DNA from: Pseudoselenomonas ruminantium
Lineage (GTDB): Bacteria; Bacillota; Negativicutes; Selenomonadales; Selenomonadaceae
NCBI GenBank assembly: GCA_002448495.1
Contig: DJYL01000091.1
Coordinates: 1 to 17,606, forward strand
DNA length: 17,606 nt
Direction of reading: 5' to 3'
This document shows, one piece after another, positions 8,301-15,411 of this stretch. The notes below the pieces were generated by a model, which saw only the letters and a list, made by a program, of their open reading frames with translations, searched no databases and was not told the origin of the DNA. The number at the start of each line of letters is the position of its first letter. The first letter of the stretch is position 1. A program made the translations under genes and the position numbers.

Positions 8301-9111
8301 GATAAAAATTGCCAGACCGAAGGTGTTTATTCCGGTGTTCCCGGGGACAAACTGTGAATATGATTCCGTGCGGGCGTGGCAGCGGGCCGGTGCTGAAGCC
8401 GAAACGCTGGTGGTCAGAAACCTTACGCCGAGTGCCGTAGAAGAATCGGTAGAGGCGATTGTCAAGGGGATTAAGGCAGCCAATATCATCATGCTGCCGG
8501 GCGGCTTCAGCGGCGGTGACGAACCGGATGGTTCCGGCAAGTTTATTGCCGCCATGTTCCGCAATCCACGCATCAAGGAAGAAGTGCATAAGCTGCTCTT
8601 TAAGCGGGACGGTTTGATGCTCGGCATCTGCAATGGTTTTCAGGCTTTAATCAAACTGGGACTTGTTCCATACGGAGAAATTCGTGATTTGGTAGACAGT
8701 TCGCCAACTTTGACGTATAATAACATAGGTCGGCATGTTTCCTGCATGGTCAAGACCAAGGTGGTATCCAATCAGTCGCCCTGGTTTAATAACGTAGAGG
8801 TGGGCGATGTTCATACGATTGCGGTTTCTCATGGTGAGGGCCGTTTCGTGGCGGACAAGGAAATCCTGGCCCGGATGCGGGTGCGCGGTCAGATTGCCAC
8901 GCAGTATGTGGATGACAACGAGAATCCGTCCTTATATATTCCCTTTAACCCAAATGGTTCGGTAAGTGCGGTTGAGGGGATCACCAGTCCGGATGGACGT
9001 GTGCTTGGCAAGATGGGACATTCGGAGCGGATTGGCAAAAATGTTGCTGTCAATGTACAGGGGGAGAAGGATCAGCAGTTATTCGAAGCTGGCGTAGCTT
9101 ATTACAGTTGA
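5332..9111 (+). CDS. purL: Phosphoribosylformylglycinamidine synthase, single-chain
   Basis: The fourth step of purine synthesis: FGAR, ATP and glutamine give FGAM. At 1259 residues this is the fused large form seen in clostridia and relatives, holding the activities that are split into PurS, PurL and PurQ in Bacillus. The N-terminal part is PurS-like, followed by AIRS-type ATPase repeats. Motifs include SDHCRHTTF (from S224) and NETHNHPTEIEPFGGAATC (from N324). The C-terminal class I glutaminase (from about residue 1000) has the nucleophile C1100 in LGICNGFQ, the HGEGRF motif (H1167), and the catalytic pair H1230/E1232 in MGHSER. The spacing resembles E. coli PurL (C1135, H1260, E1262). ATG follows GGAGG at a normal distance. 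No other pur gene is in the window, so purL is separate from the rest of the pathway here. Confidence 0.97.
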   Translation: MTVRRIFVEKRQGYFDIPAQQLCDDLKETFRLDELKAVRIIRRYDIEGLSDEEFAAVKNVVFSEPPVDVVYEEKLPKFTNSRIFAVEYLPGQYDQTADSAAQCVQLITQKERPEIRAAKVIVIVGNIDLETFAKIKDYCINKVESREASLTKPETLVSEYEEPADVEVLETFNTLDAESLQDFWQSKGFAMSLADMAFCQIYFRDTEKRPPTITELRVIDTYWSDHCRHTTFTTAVDEVHIEKGYYTPSIAKAYTKYLQDREQLYAEENRDVTLMDIAVIGMKALRKAGKLEDLDKSEEINACSIVVEADINGKPEEWLVMFKNETHNHPTEIEPFGGAATCLGGAIRDPLSGRSYVYQAMRVTGAADPRRLLKNTLPGKLPQKKITLGAAAGYSSYGNQIGLATGQVREVYHEGYMAKRMEIGAVIAAAPKENVVREAPAAGDIVVLVGGRTGRDGCGGATGSSKEHTEESLTSCGAEVQKGNPPTERKIQRLFRNKEVSRMIKRCNDFGAGGVAVAIGELAPGLIINLDAVKKKYKGLDGTELAISESQERMAVVIRPEHLEKFAHLADAENLEATKVAEITAEPRLVMNWRGKAIVQMERKFLDTNGVRQHVKAKITCPDENARYLHQIPAAVEAEKNLEQGWLANLRDLNVCSQKGLAERFDSTIGGNTVLMPFGGRRQLTPAEGMVAKLPVEGAETTTATAMTFGLNPALMEWSPFHGAIYAVVEAAAKMVALGGRADKIRLTFQEYFESLGKDETKWGKPFAALLGALWAQHELEIPAIGGKDSMSGTFEDIHVPPTLAAFAVTTLKAADAISPEFKYPDNKVYLVPAVKDEQDLPDFARMRKNWALVTDLIEKHRVFAAQSIGAGGIAAAISKMVLGNGIGFKFTQPLSKTKLFVPDYGALLLEVAESETLDKLLKDAGCQQIGETTAGPSVVWDNDTVIMLADIEAAYTKPLEKIFPTQVKQYSKDRAIDMTYMKGNVIKNQIKIARPKVFIPVFPGTNCEYDSVRAWQRAGAEAETLVVRNLTPSAVEESVEAIVKGIKAANIIMLPGGFSGGDEPDGSGKFIAAMFRNPRIKEEVHKLLFKRDGLMLGICNGFQALIKLGLVPYGEIRDLVDSSPTLTYNNIGRHVSCMVKTKVVSNQSPWFNNVEVGDVHTIAVSHGEGRFVADKEILARMRVRGQIATQYVDDNENPSLYIPFNPNGSVSAVEGITSPDGRVLGKMGHSERIGKNVAVNVQGEKDQQLFEAGVAYYS

Positions 9112-9130
9112 TTGATTAAGATAAAATAAC

Positions 9131-9171
9131 AGGTATGCGGTCGGTCTATTTATAGCTGGCCGCATTTACCT
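9131..9171 (+). other. Hairpin between purL and dhaM
   Basis: AGGTA-TGCGG pairs with CCGCA-TT-TACCT with a two-base bulge. No T run follows, so it is a weak terminator at best; it may be an mRNA-stabilising or attenuating structure that separates purL from the next gene. Confidence 0.4.
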
Positions 9172-9192
9172 ATTGGATAGGAGGTATTCATT

Positions 9193-9576
9193 TTGGTAGG
9201 GATTGTTGTGGTATCCCATAATGCCAAATTAGCTGAAGGCATTAAAGAAATGGCTGAGATGATGGCGCATGGTGTGCAGATTGCCGTGGCGGGAGGTCTG
9301 GAAGACGGCATCATGGGTACGAGTTATGAAAAAATCAGCAAGGCCGTGGAGTTCGTCTGTGGCCGGGACGGTGCTGTGGTCATTATGGACATGGGCAGTG
9401 CCATCATGACTACGGAACTGGTGCTGGAAAATCTTAAAGATGATGCAGTGCGCATGGCAGATTGCCCGCTGTTGGAAGGAACGATGAAGGCAGCTGTGGC
9501 CGCTGCGCATGGCGGCAGTCTGGAGGAAGTGGTAGCTGCTGCTGAATCTGCCTGCGGACAGAAGAAGTTAGCGTGA
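9193..9576 (+). CDS. dhaM: DhaM-like PTS EIIA-domain phosphotransfer protein
   Basis: A mannose-type EIIA domain of 127 residues of the DhaM kind. DhaM carries a phosphoryl group from HPr to the DhaL subunit of the PEP-dependent dihydroxyacetone kinase. The phosphorylated histidine is H9 in VVVSH, and the family motifs GGLEDGIMGTS (34-44) and VVIMDMGSAIMTTE (62-75) are present, as is the PLLEGTMKAAVAAA segment. It ends after the EIIA domain, without the HPr and EI-like extensions of the E. coli three-domain form. The start is TTG at 9193, preceded by AGGAGG. No dhaK or dhaL is within the window, so the partner kinase, if any, is elsewhere. The protein may instead act as a general PTS phosphate acceptor. 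Confidence 0.85.
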   Translation: MVGIVVVSHNAKLAEGIKEMAEMMAHGVQIAVAGGLEDGIMGTSYEKISKAVEFVCGRDGAVVIMDMGSAIMTTELVLENLKDDAVRMADCPLLEGTMKAAVAAAHGGSLEEVVAAAESACGQKKLA

Positions 9577-9594
9577 CCTGGTTACGGTCAAGTA

Positions 9595-9622
9595 TTGACA
9601 TGTCATCTATAATAATTAATGT
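9595..9622 (+). promoter_or_regulatory. Candidate promoter of the DUF2156-phoH-era-recO cluster
   Basis: A perfect TTGACA (9595-9600) stands 16 bases before TAATGT (9617-9622). A perfect TATAAT also occurs at 9608-9613 but has no fitting -35 box. Either could start the long co-directional run of genes that follows; the boxes are mutually exclusive readings. Confidence 0.5.
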
Positions 9623-9641
9623 ATAGATAGCCATTTTCAAT

Positions 9642-9647
9642 AGGAGG
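9642..9647 (+). promoter_or_regulatory. Ribosome binding site fixing the DUF2156 start
   Basis: A perfect AGGAGG lies 6, 9 and 12 bases before three consecutive in-frame ATT codons (9654, 9657, 9660). No ATG, GTG or TTG occurs in the frame between here and the ATG at 9759, and that ATG has no ribosome binding site. The site therefore argues for an ATT start. Confidence 0.7.
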
Positions 9648-9656
9648 CTGAATATT

Positions 9657-10559
9657 ATTATTTTCCGAACATTAACCAAAGATGACAAAAAATTATTAGA
9701 TCAGTATTACCGCAGCGGTTACTATGAGAACTCGCATTTTAATTTTACCAATCTCTTTATGTGGCGCAAGTCCTACCATGTGCAGCTTTGTGAAGAAGAC
9801 GGTATTCTCTATATGACTTGTGAATGGGAGGGGGTGCTGCAGGCTTTACAGCCGGTTTGTGCACAGGAAAACTGGAGCAAGGCCGTGGAGAGTTTTCGTG
9901 CTTATTTTGCCGGACAGGGAAAGGAACTGCTGTTTACCGGCGTGGAAAAAAGTTTTGCTGATTTTTTGGCAAAACAGTATGCCGGACAGTTTGCAATTGA
10001 GTCTGACCGGGATAATTTTGACTATGTATATCTGGCGGATAAGCTTATAAGCCTTTCCGGACGCAAGCTGCATTCCAAGAAAAATCATTTGAATGCCTTT
10101 CGGAAGTTGTATCCGGAGGCCCGGTATATGCGGATAACACCGGAAATCCTGCCTGCCTGCCGGGAGGAATTGGAAAAGTGGTATGCTGCGCATATTGAGG
10201 CCATGCCGGAATCCAAGTTTATTCCTTGGGAGAGGGATGCGATATTGGAACTCTTTGAGGACTGGGATTATTTCCAGCTCAAGGGTGGCGCAATCTGCCT
10301 TGATGGCCGCATCATTGCGTTTACCTTCGGTGAACAGCTAAACCGTGATTCTGTCGTGGTGCATGTGGAGAAGGCTGACCCGGATATACGGGGAGCATAT
10401 CCGGCCATCAATCAAGGGTTTGTCGAGCATGAATGGAATGGCATGACTTATATCAACCGGGAGGAAGATATGGGGCAGGAGGGTCTGCGGAAGGCCAAAG
10501 AGTCCTATAAGCCGGAAAAGATGATTGAAAAGTATAATGCGAAACTAATCGCAGGTTAA
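9657..10559 (+). CDS. DUF2156 protein (GNAT-like fold), apparent ATT start
   Basis: A cytoplasmic protein of about 300 residues of the DUF2156 family, whose fold is shared with the lysyltransferase end of MprF and with GNAT enzymes; the substrate is unknown. Family segments include NSHFNFTNLFMWR, SGRKLHSKKNHLNAF, the VVHVEKADPDIRGAYPAINQGFVEHEW core and YINREEDMGQEGLRKAKESYKPEKMIEKY. The only in-frame ATG near the front, at 9759, would cut into the conserved NFTNLFMWR block and lacks a ribosome binding site. Reading back from there gives IIFRTLTKDDKKLLDQYYRSG, a typical family N-terminus, directly behind AGGAGG. The start is therefore placed on ATT at 9657 (9654 also fits). It heads the gene cluster and ends 23 bases before phoH. 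The ATG at 9759 remains a fallback that would give 266 residues. Confidence 0.8.
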   Translation: MIFRTLTKDDKKLLDQYYRSGYYENSHFNFTNLFMWRKSYHVQLCEEDGILYMTCEWEGVLQALQPVCAQENWSKAVESFRAYFAGQGKELLFTGVEKSFADFLAKQYAGQFAIESDRDNFDYVYLADKLISLSGRKLHSKKNHLNAFRKLYPEARYMRITPEILPACREELEKWYAAHIEAMPESKFIPWERDAILELFEDWDYFQLKGGAICLDGRIIAFTFGEQLNRDSVVVHVEKADPDIRGAYPAINQGFVEHEWNGMTYINREEDMGQEGLRKAKESYKPEKMIEKYNAKLIAG

Positions 10560-10582
10560 TGGACCAGAGGTGAACAGTTCTT

Positions 10583-11581
10583 TTGCAGCAGGCATTAGAG
10601 AAAAAAATTATTTTTCAGGACAATCATGAAGCCTTCGCTCTTTTGGGCGAAGGCGATGAATTTTTACAGGTGTTCCGCAGTGAGTTTGACTGCCAGTTTA
10701 TCAGCCGGGGCACACAGATGGAAATTCTGGGCGAAGGTGCGCAGGTAGAAATGGCGGCCAAGGTACTGGAGGAACTATTGTATCTGCATCGTCAGGGAAC
10801 AACCATCACCATGCATGAAGTGCGCTATGGTATTGGCCTCGTAAAGGGCGGCAAGGGCGAAGCCCTGCATACCTTGTTTGGCGATACGATTCTTGTCACG
10901 GCGCGGGGGCGTCATGTGCGCCCCAAGACTTTGGGGCAGCGGCGTTATTTGGATACAATCCGCCATAATTCCATTACCTTTGGCATTGGCCCTGCCGGTA
11001 CCGGCAAGACGTATCTGGCGGTGGTCATGGCGGTAGCCGCGCTTAGAAATCGTGAAGTGCGCAAGATTATCCTGACGCGTCCGGCGGTGGAAGCCGGGGA
11101 GCGATTGGGCTTTTTGCCCGGTGATCTGCAGGATAAGGTTGACCCCTACCTGCGTCCCCTCTATGATGCCCTGCAGGATATCTTGGGTCAGGATACCTAT
11201 ACCAAATTCATGGCGAAGGGCTTTATCGAGATTGCGCCGCTGGCATATATGCGTGGGCGGACGTTGGAAGATGCCTTTATTATTTTGGACGAAGCACAGA
11301 ATACTACGGATAAGCAGATGAAGATGTTTCTGACTCGTCTGGGCTTTGGTTCGCGCATGGTCGTAACCGGCGATTTGGGGCAGGTGGATTTGCCCCGCGG
11401 CGTGACCTCAGGTCTGCGAGAAGCCGCCAAGGTATTGGAAAATGTCAAAGGTGTGGGCATTGTGCGTCTGGCACCGTTGGATGTAATTCGTCACGAAGTA
11501 GTCACCCGGATTGTCGAGGCCTATGGTGCTTATGAAGAAAAGCGCAAGGCCGAAAAAGAGAAAGCGAAGCAGGAAAAGTAA
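10583..11581 (+). CDS. phoH: PhoH-family P-loop ATPase
   Basis: A cytoplasmic PhoH-like ATPase of 332 residues, the usual length. PhoH proteins bind and hydrolyse ATP and are linked to RNA metabolism and phosphate stress in some bacteria. The Walker A motif GPAGTGKT is at 136-143 and Walker B AFIILDEAQN at 231-240. A TGDLGQVDLPRG sensor-like segment follows, and the N-terminal region is KH-like. The TTG start at 10583 is preceded by AGAGGTGA; no better start exists nearby. The gene lies directly upstream of ybeY and era, the conserved Firmicutes order. The charged C-terminus (EEKRKAEKEKAKQEK) overlaps the ybeY ribosome binding site, and only one base separates the two genes. Confidence 0.95.
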   Translation: MQQALEKKIIFQDNHEAFALLGEGDEFLQVFRSEFDCQFISRGTQMEILGEGAQVEMAAKVLEELLYLHRQGTTITMHEVRYGIGLVKGGKGEALHTLFGDTILVTARGRHVRPKTLGQRRYLDTIRHNSITFGIGPAGTGKTYLAVVMAVAALRNREVRKIILTRPAVEAGERLGFLPGDLQDKVDPYLRPLYDALQDILGQDTYTKFMAKGFIEIAPLAYMRGRTLEDAFIILDEAQNTTDKQMKMFLTRLGFGSRMVVTGDLGQVDLPRGVTSGLREAAKVLENVKGVGIVRLAPLDVIRHEVVTRIVEAYGAYEEKRKAEKEKAKQEK

Positions 11582-11582
11582 C

Positions 11583-12047
11583 ATGGAAATCATCATCAGC
11601 AATGAACCTGAGGAGTTAGAAGTTCCGCAGGAATACATCGATAATATCCGCACGGCCATTGAAACGGTGGGGCGGCTTTATGGCGTAGAAGACAGTGAGG
11701 TCAGCGTGACCCTCACCGATAATGCGCATATTCATGTGATTAACCGCAAGTACCGCGGCGTTGACCGTCCTACAGATGTTATCTCCTTTGCTTTCAACGA
11801 AAGTGAGGAGCCGGAAGTCGTGGGCGGAAGTTCCGTCAATATGCTCGGGGATTTGATTATCTCTCTGGAACGTGCCGAAGAACAAGCTGCGGATTATGGC
11901 CACAGCGTACGCCGGGAGGTGGCGTTTCTGACGGTGCACGGTATGCTGCACCTTTTGGGATATGACCATATGGAAGACGAAGAACGGGAAGAAATGGAAG
12001 CAGAACAGCGCTTTGTCATGGATAAATTAGGGATTAGCAGAGATTAA
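11583..12047 (+). CDS. ybeY: Endoribonuclease YbeY (rRNA maturation factor)
   Basis: A single-strand-specific metal-dependent endoribonuclease that takes part in 16S rRNA 3'-end maturation and ribosome quality control. The protein has 154 residues, a standard length. The zinc motif HGMLHLLGYDH has ligands H119, H123 and H129, and the conserved NRKYRGVDRPTDVISF segment (54-69) carries the family arginine. The start is the ATG at 11583, one base after the phoH stop, with GGAAAAG upstream. The same frame is open back to 11511 inside phoH, but those 24 codons are lysine- and arginine-rich phoH overlap and not part of the protein. The era gene follows after 15 bases, placing two ribosome-assembly factors in one transcript. 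Confidence 0.96.
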   Translation: MEIIISNEPEELEVPQEYIDNIRTAIETVGRLYGVEDSEVSVTLTDNAHIHVINRKYRGVDRPTDVISFAFNESEEPEVVGGSSVNMLGDLIISLERAEEQAADYGHSVRREVAFLTVHGMLHLLGYDHMEDEEREEMEAEQRFVMDKLGISRD

Positions 12048-12062
12048 GAAAGCGAGAAATAT

Positions 12063-12962
12063 ATGGAGCAGAAGATGAAATCCGGCTTTATCGCCGTTAT
12101 TGGCAGACCGAATGTGGGTAAGTCCACTTTGATTAACACTCTGATTGGGCAGAAAATTGCCATCATGAGCGATAAGCCGCAGACAACCAGAAACCGCATC
12201 CTGTGCATTCTGACCCAACCGGATGCCCAGATTGTCTTTTTGGACACGCCGGGCATTCATAAGCCTAAGCATAAATTGGGCGAGTATATGGTCAAGGCTG
12301 CCGAAGGCACCCTGCGGGAAGTAGATGCCATCTTCTTTGTGGTCGATGCTGCGGAAAAGATGGGGCCGGGGGAACATTATATTTTAGAGCGCCTGCAGGC
12401 AACGAAACGGCCGGTAATTCTCGTCGTCAATAAGCTGGATTTGATTGAGCGGGAACAGGCTCTGCCCATCATCTCGAACTATACCTCCAAGTATGAGTTC
12501 GCCGGTGTAGTACCCATTTCCGCCAAAGAGGAAATGAATCTGGACAGCCTGTTGACCGAGGCGAAGAAATATCTGCCGGAGGGGCCGCAGTATTATCCGG
12601 AAGACATGGTAACCGACCAGCCGGAGCGGCTGATTGTGGCTGAACTCATCCGTGAAAAGGCCTTGCAGCTGACCCGTGATGAGATTCCCCATGCCATTGC
12701 CGTGGATGTGGATGAAATGACAACCCGCTCCAATGATGATGTGTATATCCGCGCGACCATCTATGTAGAACGCGATTCCCAGAAGGGGATTGTCATTGGC
12801 GCCAAAGGAGCCATGCTCAAGGAAATCGGTGCTTTGGCGCGTCAGGACATTCAGAATCTATTAGGTTCCAAGGTATTTCTCGACCTTTGGGTAAAGGTCA
12901 AGAAGGATTGGCGTGACCGTGACGGCATCCTGCGCAATTTCGGTTTTGGTGACGAGCGATGA
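12063..12962 (+). CDS. era: GTPase Era
   Basis: An essential GTPase that binds the 3' end of 16S rRNA and assists 30S assembly, acting in the cytoplasm and at the membrane. It has 299 residues, the usual length. The G motifs are in order: G1 GRPNVGKS (14-21), the TTRNRI switch (41-46), G3 DTPG (61-64), G4 NKLD (123-126) and G5 SAK (153-155). The C-terminal KH domain contains VIGAKG (244-249). The ATG at 12063 has only a weak purine-rich site upstream; a second ATG at 12075 would shorten the protein by four residues and cannot be excluded. The stop TGA overlaps the ATG of the DUF502 gene (ATGA), so translation of the next gene is coupled to era. Confidence 0.97.
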   Translation: MEQKMKSGFIAVIGRPNVGKSTLINTLIGQKIAIMSDKPQTTRNRILCILTQPDAQIVFLDTPGIHKPKHKLGEYMVKAAEGTLREVDAIFFVVDAAEKMGPGEHYILERLQATKRPVILVVNKLDLIEREQALPIISNYTSKYEFAGVVPISAKEEMNLDSLLTEAKKYLPEGPQYYPEDMVTDQPERLIVAELIREKALQLTRDEIPHAIAVDVDEMTTRSNDDVYIRATIYVERDSQKGIVIGAKGAMLKEIGALARQDIQNLLGSKVFLDLWVKVKKDWRDRDGILRNFGFGDER

Positions 12963-13570
12963 GGGAGAGCATATCCAAACGTATTTCCCGCCGCTTTATC
13001 AACGGTCTGATTATTCTGGTGCCGCTGGCGATTACCATTTTTGTGGTGCTGGAAACGCTGAACTTTACCGAAGGGGTACTCGGCAAGCATCTGCCTTTTT
13101 ACTTCCCCGGTATGGGCATTATCACCATGCTGCTGGTGATTTATCTGACGGGCTGGGCTTCTACCTATTGGGCGGCGCGTCGTCTGATTCATATTGGTGA
13201 AAACCTGTTGGGCAAGATTCCGGTGGTCAAGTTTATCTATAACAGCGTCAAGCATTTATCCACGGCGGTATTTGAATCCAACAGCATGTTTGAACATGTG
13301 GTGCTGGTGCCCTTTCATCAGTCACAGGCGTTGGGGTTCATCATGGCCGATGTGCCTCAGACGTTGAAGGATAAATTGGGCGATGATTATGTTTGTGTCT
13401 TTGTGCCCTGGAGTCTTAATATGACTTCGGGGACGAATTTGTTTGTCAAGAAAAGCGATGTGACATATCTGGATATCAGCAGCGAATCGGCTTTGCAGTA
13501 TATGCTGACGGCAGGTGCTGTTATGCCTCAGCGTATCAGCGATATGCCGCAAGATGAGGAGAAAAGGTAA
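12959..13570 (+). CDS. DUF502 family membrane protein
   Basis: An integral membrane protein of 203 residues matching the DUF502 family, whose function is not established. Two hydrophobic segments are clear: about 14-33 ([20 protein letters not shown]) and about 48-68 ([20 protein letters not shown]). A basic N-terminus (SKRISRR) points to a cytoplasmic start. The family segments [18 protein letters not shown] and the GFIMADVP and [11 protein letters not shown] blocks follow in a soluble C-terminal domain. It starts within the era stop codon (ATGA) and ends within the recO start (TAATG), so it is locked between them. The usual Firmicutes neighbours at this place are diacylglycerol kinase and cytidine deaminase genes, which are absent here. 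Confidence 0.9.
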   Translation: MRESISKRISRRFINGLIILVPLAITIFVVLETLNFTEGVLGKHLPFYFPGMGIITMLLVIYLTGWASTYWAARRLIHIGENLLGKIPVVKFIYNSVKHLSTAVFESNSMFEHVVLVPFHQSQALGFIMADVPQTLKDKLGDDYVCVFVPWSLNMTSGTNLFVKKSDVTYLDISSESALQYMLTAGAVMPQRISDMPQDEEKR

Positions 13571-14298
13571 TGGCCAGTTATCAGACCGCCGCAGTTGTGC
13601 TCGGTTCCAAAAACTGGGGCGAAGCGGATAAGATGATGACACTCTTTACTTATGACCGCGGACTTATAGAGGCCGCGGCTTTTGGCTGCCGTCGCCCGCG
13701 AAGTCCCTTGGCGGCCGGGATGCAGATGTTTTCAAGCATTGAAGTGCAGCTTTCCGAGGGAAAACGGGTGGATACGGTACGGCAGTGTACGCTGAAGAAA
13801 CATTATAAAAAGCTGACTGAGGATTTGGAGGTCATGGCTTACGGCAGTTTTGTAGCGGAATTTTTGCGGGAATTTCTGCCATTGGGGCAGTCGGAGCCGC
13901 AGATGTTTGCCCGCCTGCTGTATATCCTCGATTCCTTTGAAGTGCGCAATCCTCGCGTTACGGCGCTGATGGCGGTGATTCAGCTGCTGGAATTTACCGG
14001 CATGCAGCTGCACTTCGAGCATTGTCTGCATTGTGGAGCACCTGTAGACGGGGAGGCTTATTTAAGCTTTAGTGCAGGTGGACTCCTCTGCGCCGATTGC
14101 CGTGAACCGGGGGCAGAGCTGCTATCCGACAGCCTGCGCAGGTTTATTCTTGCTTTGCGGGACTATGACTGGGAAAATCCCCCGGAACTCAGGATAACGG
14201 GAGCACTGCTGATGCAGGCAGAAAATCTTTTTTTGACGTATTTGCAAAACTTGTTGGGCAAGCCGTTGAAGTCACTGGCGTTTATTCAACAGTTGTAG
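13570..14298 (+). CDS. recO: DNA repair protein RecO
   Basis: A recombination mediator that, with RecR, loads RecA onto SSB-coated single-stranded DNA and anneals strands. It has 242 residues. The N-terminal OB fold (1-80; ASYQTAAVVLGSKNWGEADKM) is followed by a helical domain and a C-terminal zinc finger with C152, C155, C174 and C177 (CLHC and CADC). The ATG shares its A with the DUF502 stop codon, so translation is coupled. The era-recO neighbourhood is conserved across Firmicutes. No terminator is seen after its stop, and the LacI gene starts 21 bases later, so some read-through into that gene is likely. Confidence 0.95.
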   Translation: MASYQTAAVVLGSKNWGEADKMMTLFTYDRGLIEAAAFGCRRPRSPLAAGMQMFSSIEVQLSEGKRVDTVRQCTLKKHYKKLTEDLEVMAYGSFVAEFLREFLPLGQSEPQMFARLLYILDSFEVRNPRVTALMAVIQLLEFTGMQLHFEHCLHCGAPVDGEAYLSFSAGGLLCADCREPGAELLSDSLRRFILALRDYDWENPPELRITGALLMQAENLFLTYLQNLLGKPLKSLAFIQQL

Positions 14299-14319
14299 GT
14301 TTATCAGGAGGTGTGAATT

Positions 14320-15294
14320 TTGGCTAAAATCCGTGATGTAGCAAAGGAAGCCGGGGTATCTGTAGGAACGGTTTCCATGGTGCTGAATCATGCGGACTAC
14401 GGTTCACCGGCGATTCGGGAAAAGGTGCAGGCGGCCGTGAAGAAATTGCAGTATGTGCCTAGTGAGATGGCACGTAATTTGTCGCTTAAGCGCACGATGA
14501 CGGTGGGGATTATTGTACCTACTGTGGCACATCCTTTTTTTGCTGAACTGGTGGAGGCGTTAGAGGAATCCCTATATCATTTGGGCTATAAGACCATGCT
14601 TTGCTGTACACGGCAAAAGGAAAATGCGGAACATGTGTTTATCGAGATGCTGCAGCGGCAGAATATGGATGGCATTATCATGGGGGCACATTCGCTGGAT
14701 ACGTCCATCTATGAAGGGATAAAGCAGCCCATTATTGCTTTTGACCGTTACTTAAGCCCGGATATTCCCGTGGTACACGCTGATCATGTGCTGGGAGGGA
14801 GACTCGCGGCACAGGCTTTTTTGCAGCACGATTGCCATCATATTGTGGAAATCTCCGGTTCGCAGAAGGTCAAGACACCGGCAGGGGAATACCATCAGGC
14901 CTTCAATGAAGTCATGCAGGCGCATGGGGTGCGCACGGATATTGTATATCTGCCATGGAATGCTTTTGGTTTCAAGGAATCGCTGGAACTGGCAGAGCAA
15001 ATATTTGCCGATTATAGTGATGTGGACGGCATACTGGGGGCGGATATATCGGTGTCCAGTTGTCTGGAAGTGGCTGTGCGGCGTGGAATAAAGGTGCCGG
15101 AGCAGTTGAAATTAGTCGCTTATGATGGCACGTATATTACGCAGAATGGCATTTGCCGGCTTACGGCAGTGCGCCAGCCGATTTTTGCGTTAGCAGAAGC
15201 GGCTGCTAAAAAGATTGTTGCTATGATAAATGGCCAACAGGATAATCTGCCATTGGTGTTTCCGCCGTCATTGCTGCCCGGGGAAACCTGTTAG
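14320..15294 (+). CDS. LacI-family repressor, probably of the sucrose genes
   Basis: A sugar-responsive DNA-binding repressor of 324 residues. The helix-turn-helix is at residues 4-23 (IRDVAKEAGVSVGTVSMVLN), the hinge helix YVPSEMARNLS ends near residue 55 and carries the leucine (L54) that inserts into the operator centre, and a periplasmic-binding-protein-like effector domain follows. TTG at 14320 is the start, behind AGGAGG. It resembles sucrose regulators of the ScrR/CscR kind. The adjacent, co-directional hydrolase-permease operon has two palindromes with a central CG, as LacI-family proteins require, which is the basis for the target assignment. It has no clear promoter of its own, so expression probably comes from the recO cluster. 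The effector (sucrose, fructose or a phosphate) is not known. Confidence 0.9.
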   Translation: MAKIRDVAKEAGVSVGTVSMVLNHADYGSPAIREKVQAAVKKLQYVPSEMARNLSLKRTMTVGIIVPTVAHPFFAELVEALEESLYHLGYKTMLCCTRQKENAEHVFIEMLQRQNMDGIIMGAHSLDTSIYEGIKQPIIAFDRYLSPDIPVVHADHVLGGRLAAQAFLQHDCHHIVEISGSQKVKTPAGEYHQAFNEVMQAHGVRTDIVYLPWNAFGFKESLELAEQIFADYSDVDGILGADISVSSCLEVAVRRGIKVPEQLKLVAYDGTYITQNGICRLTAVRQPIFALAEAAAKKIVAMINGQQDNLPLVFPPSLLPGETC

Positions 15295-15307
15295 TATAGG
15301 CAGTCCA

Positions 15308-15323
15308 GCTGTTGAGAAACAGC
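15308..15323 (+). other. Small GAGA-loop hairpin after the LacI gene
   Basis: GCTGTT pairs with AACAGC around a GAGA (GNRA) tetraloop 13 bases after the stop. No T run follows, so it is not a standard intrinsic terminator; it may protect the transcript end. Confidence 0.35.
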
Positions 15324-15377
15324 GGCGATAGTTAAAATTGTCAGAATTAAATTATTAAAAAATATATTACAAACCCA

Positions 15378-15406
15378 TTGACAATCGACACAAATAAGTC
15401 TAAAAT
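15378..15406 (+). promoter_or_regulatory. Promoter of the GH32-permease operon
   Basis: A perfect TTGACA (15378-15383) is followed after exactly 17 bases by TAAAAT (15401-15406). The expected transcription start, near 15413, lies inside the first operator, so a bound repressor would block open-complex formation directly. Confidence 0.85.
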
Positions 15407-15411
15407 AATTT

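Noticed and set aside
7279..8589. 436-residue minus-strand frame over purL
   Set aside because: Antisense shadow of the conserved PurL sequence, without domain or ribosome site.
11511..11582. Upstream extension of ybeY into phoH
   Set aside because: The extra 24 codons are basic, overlap the phoH end and lack a ribosome site; ATG at 11583 gives the standard YbeY start.
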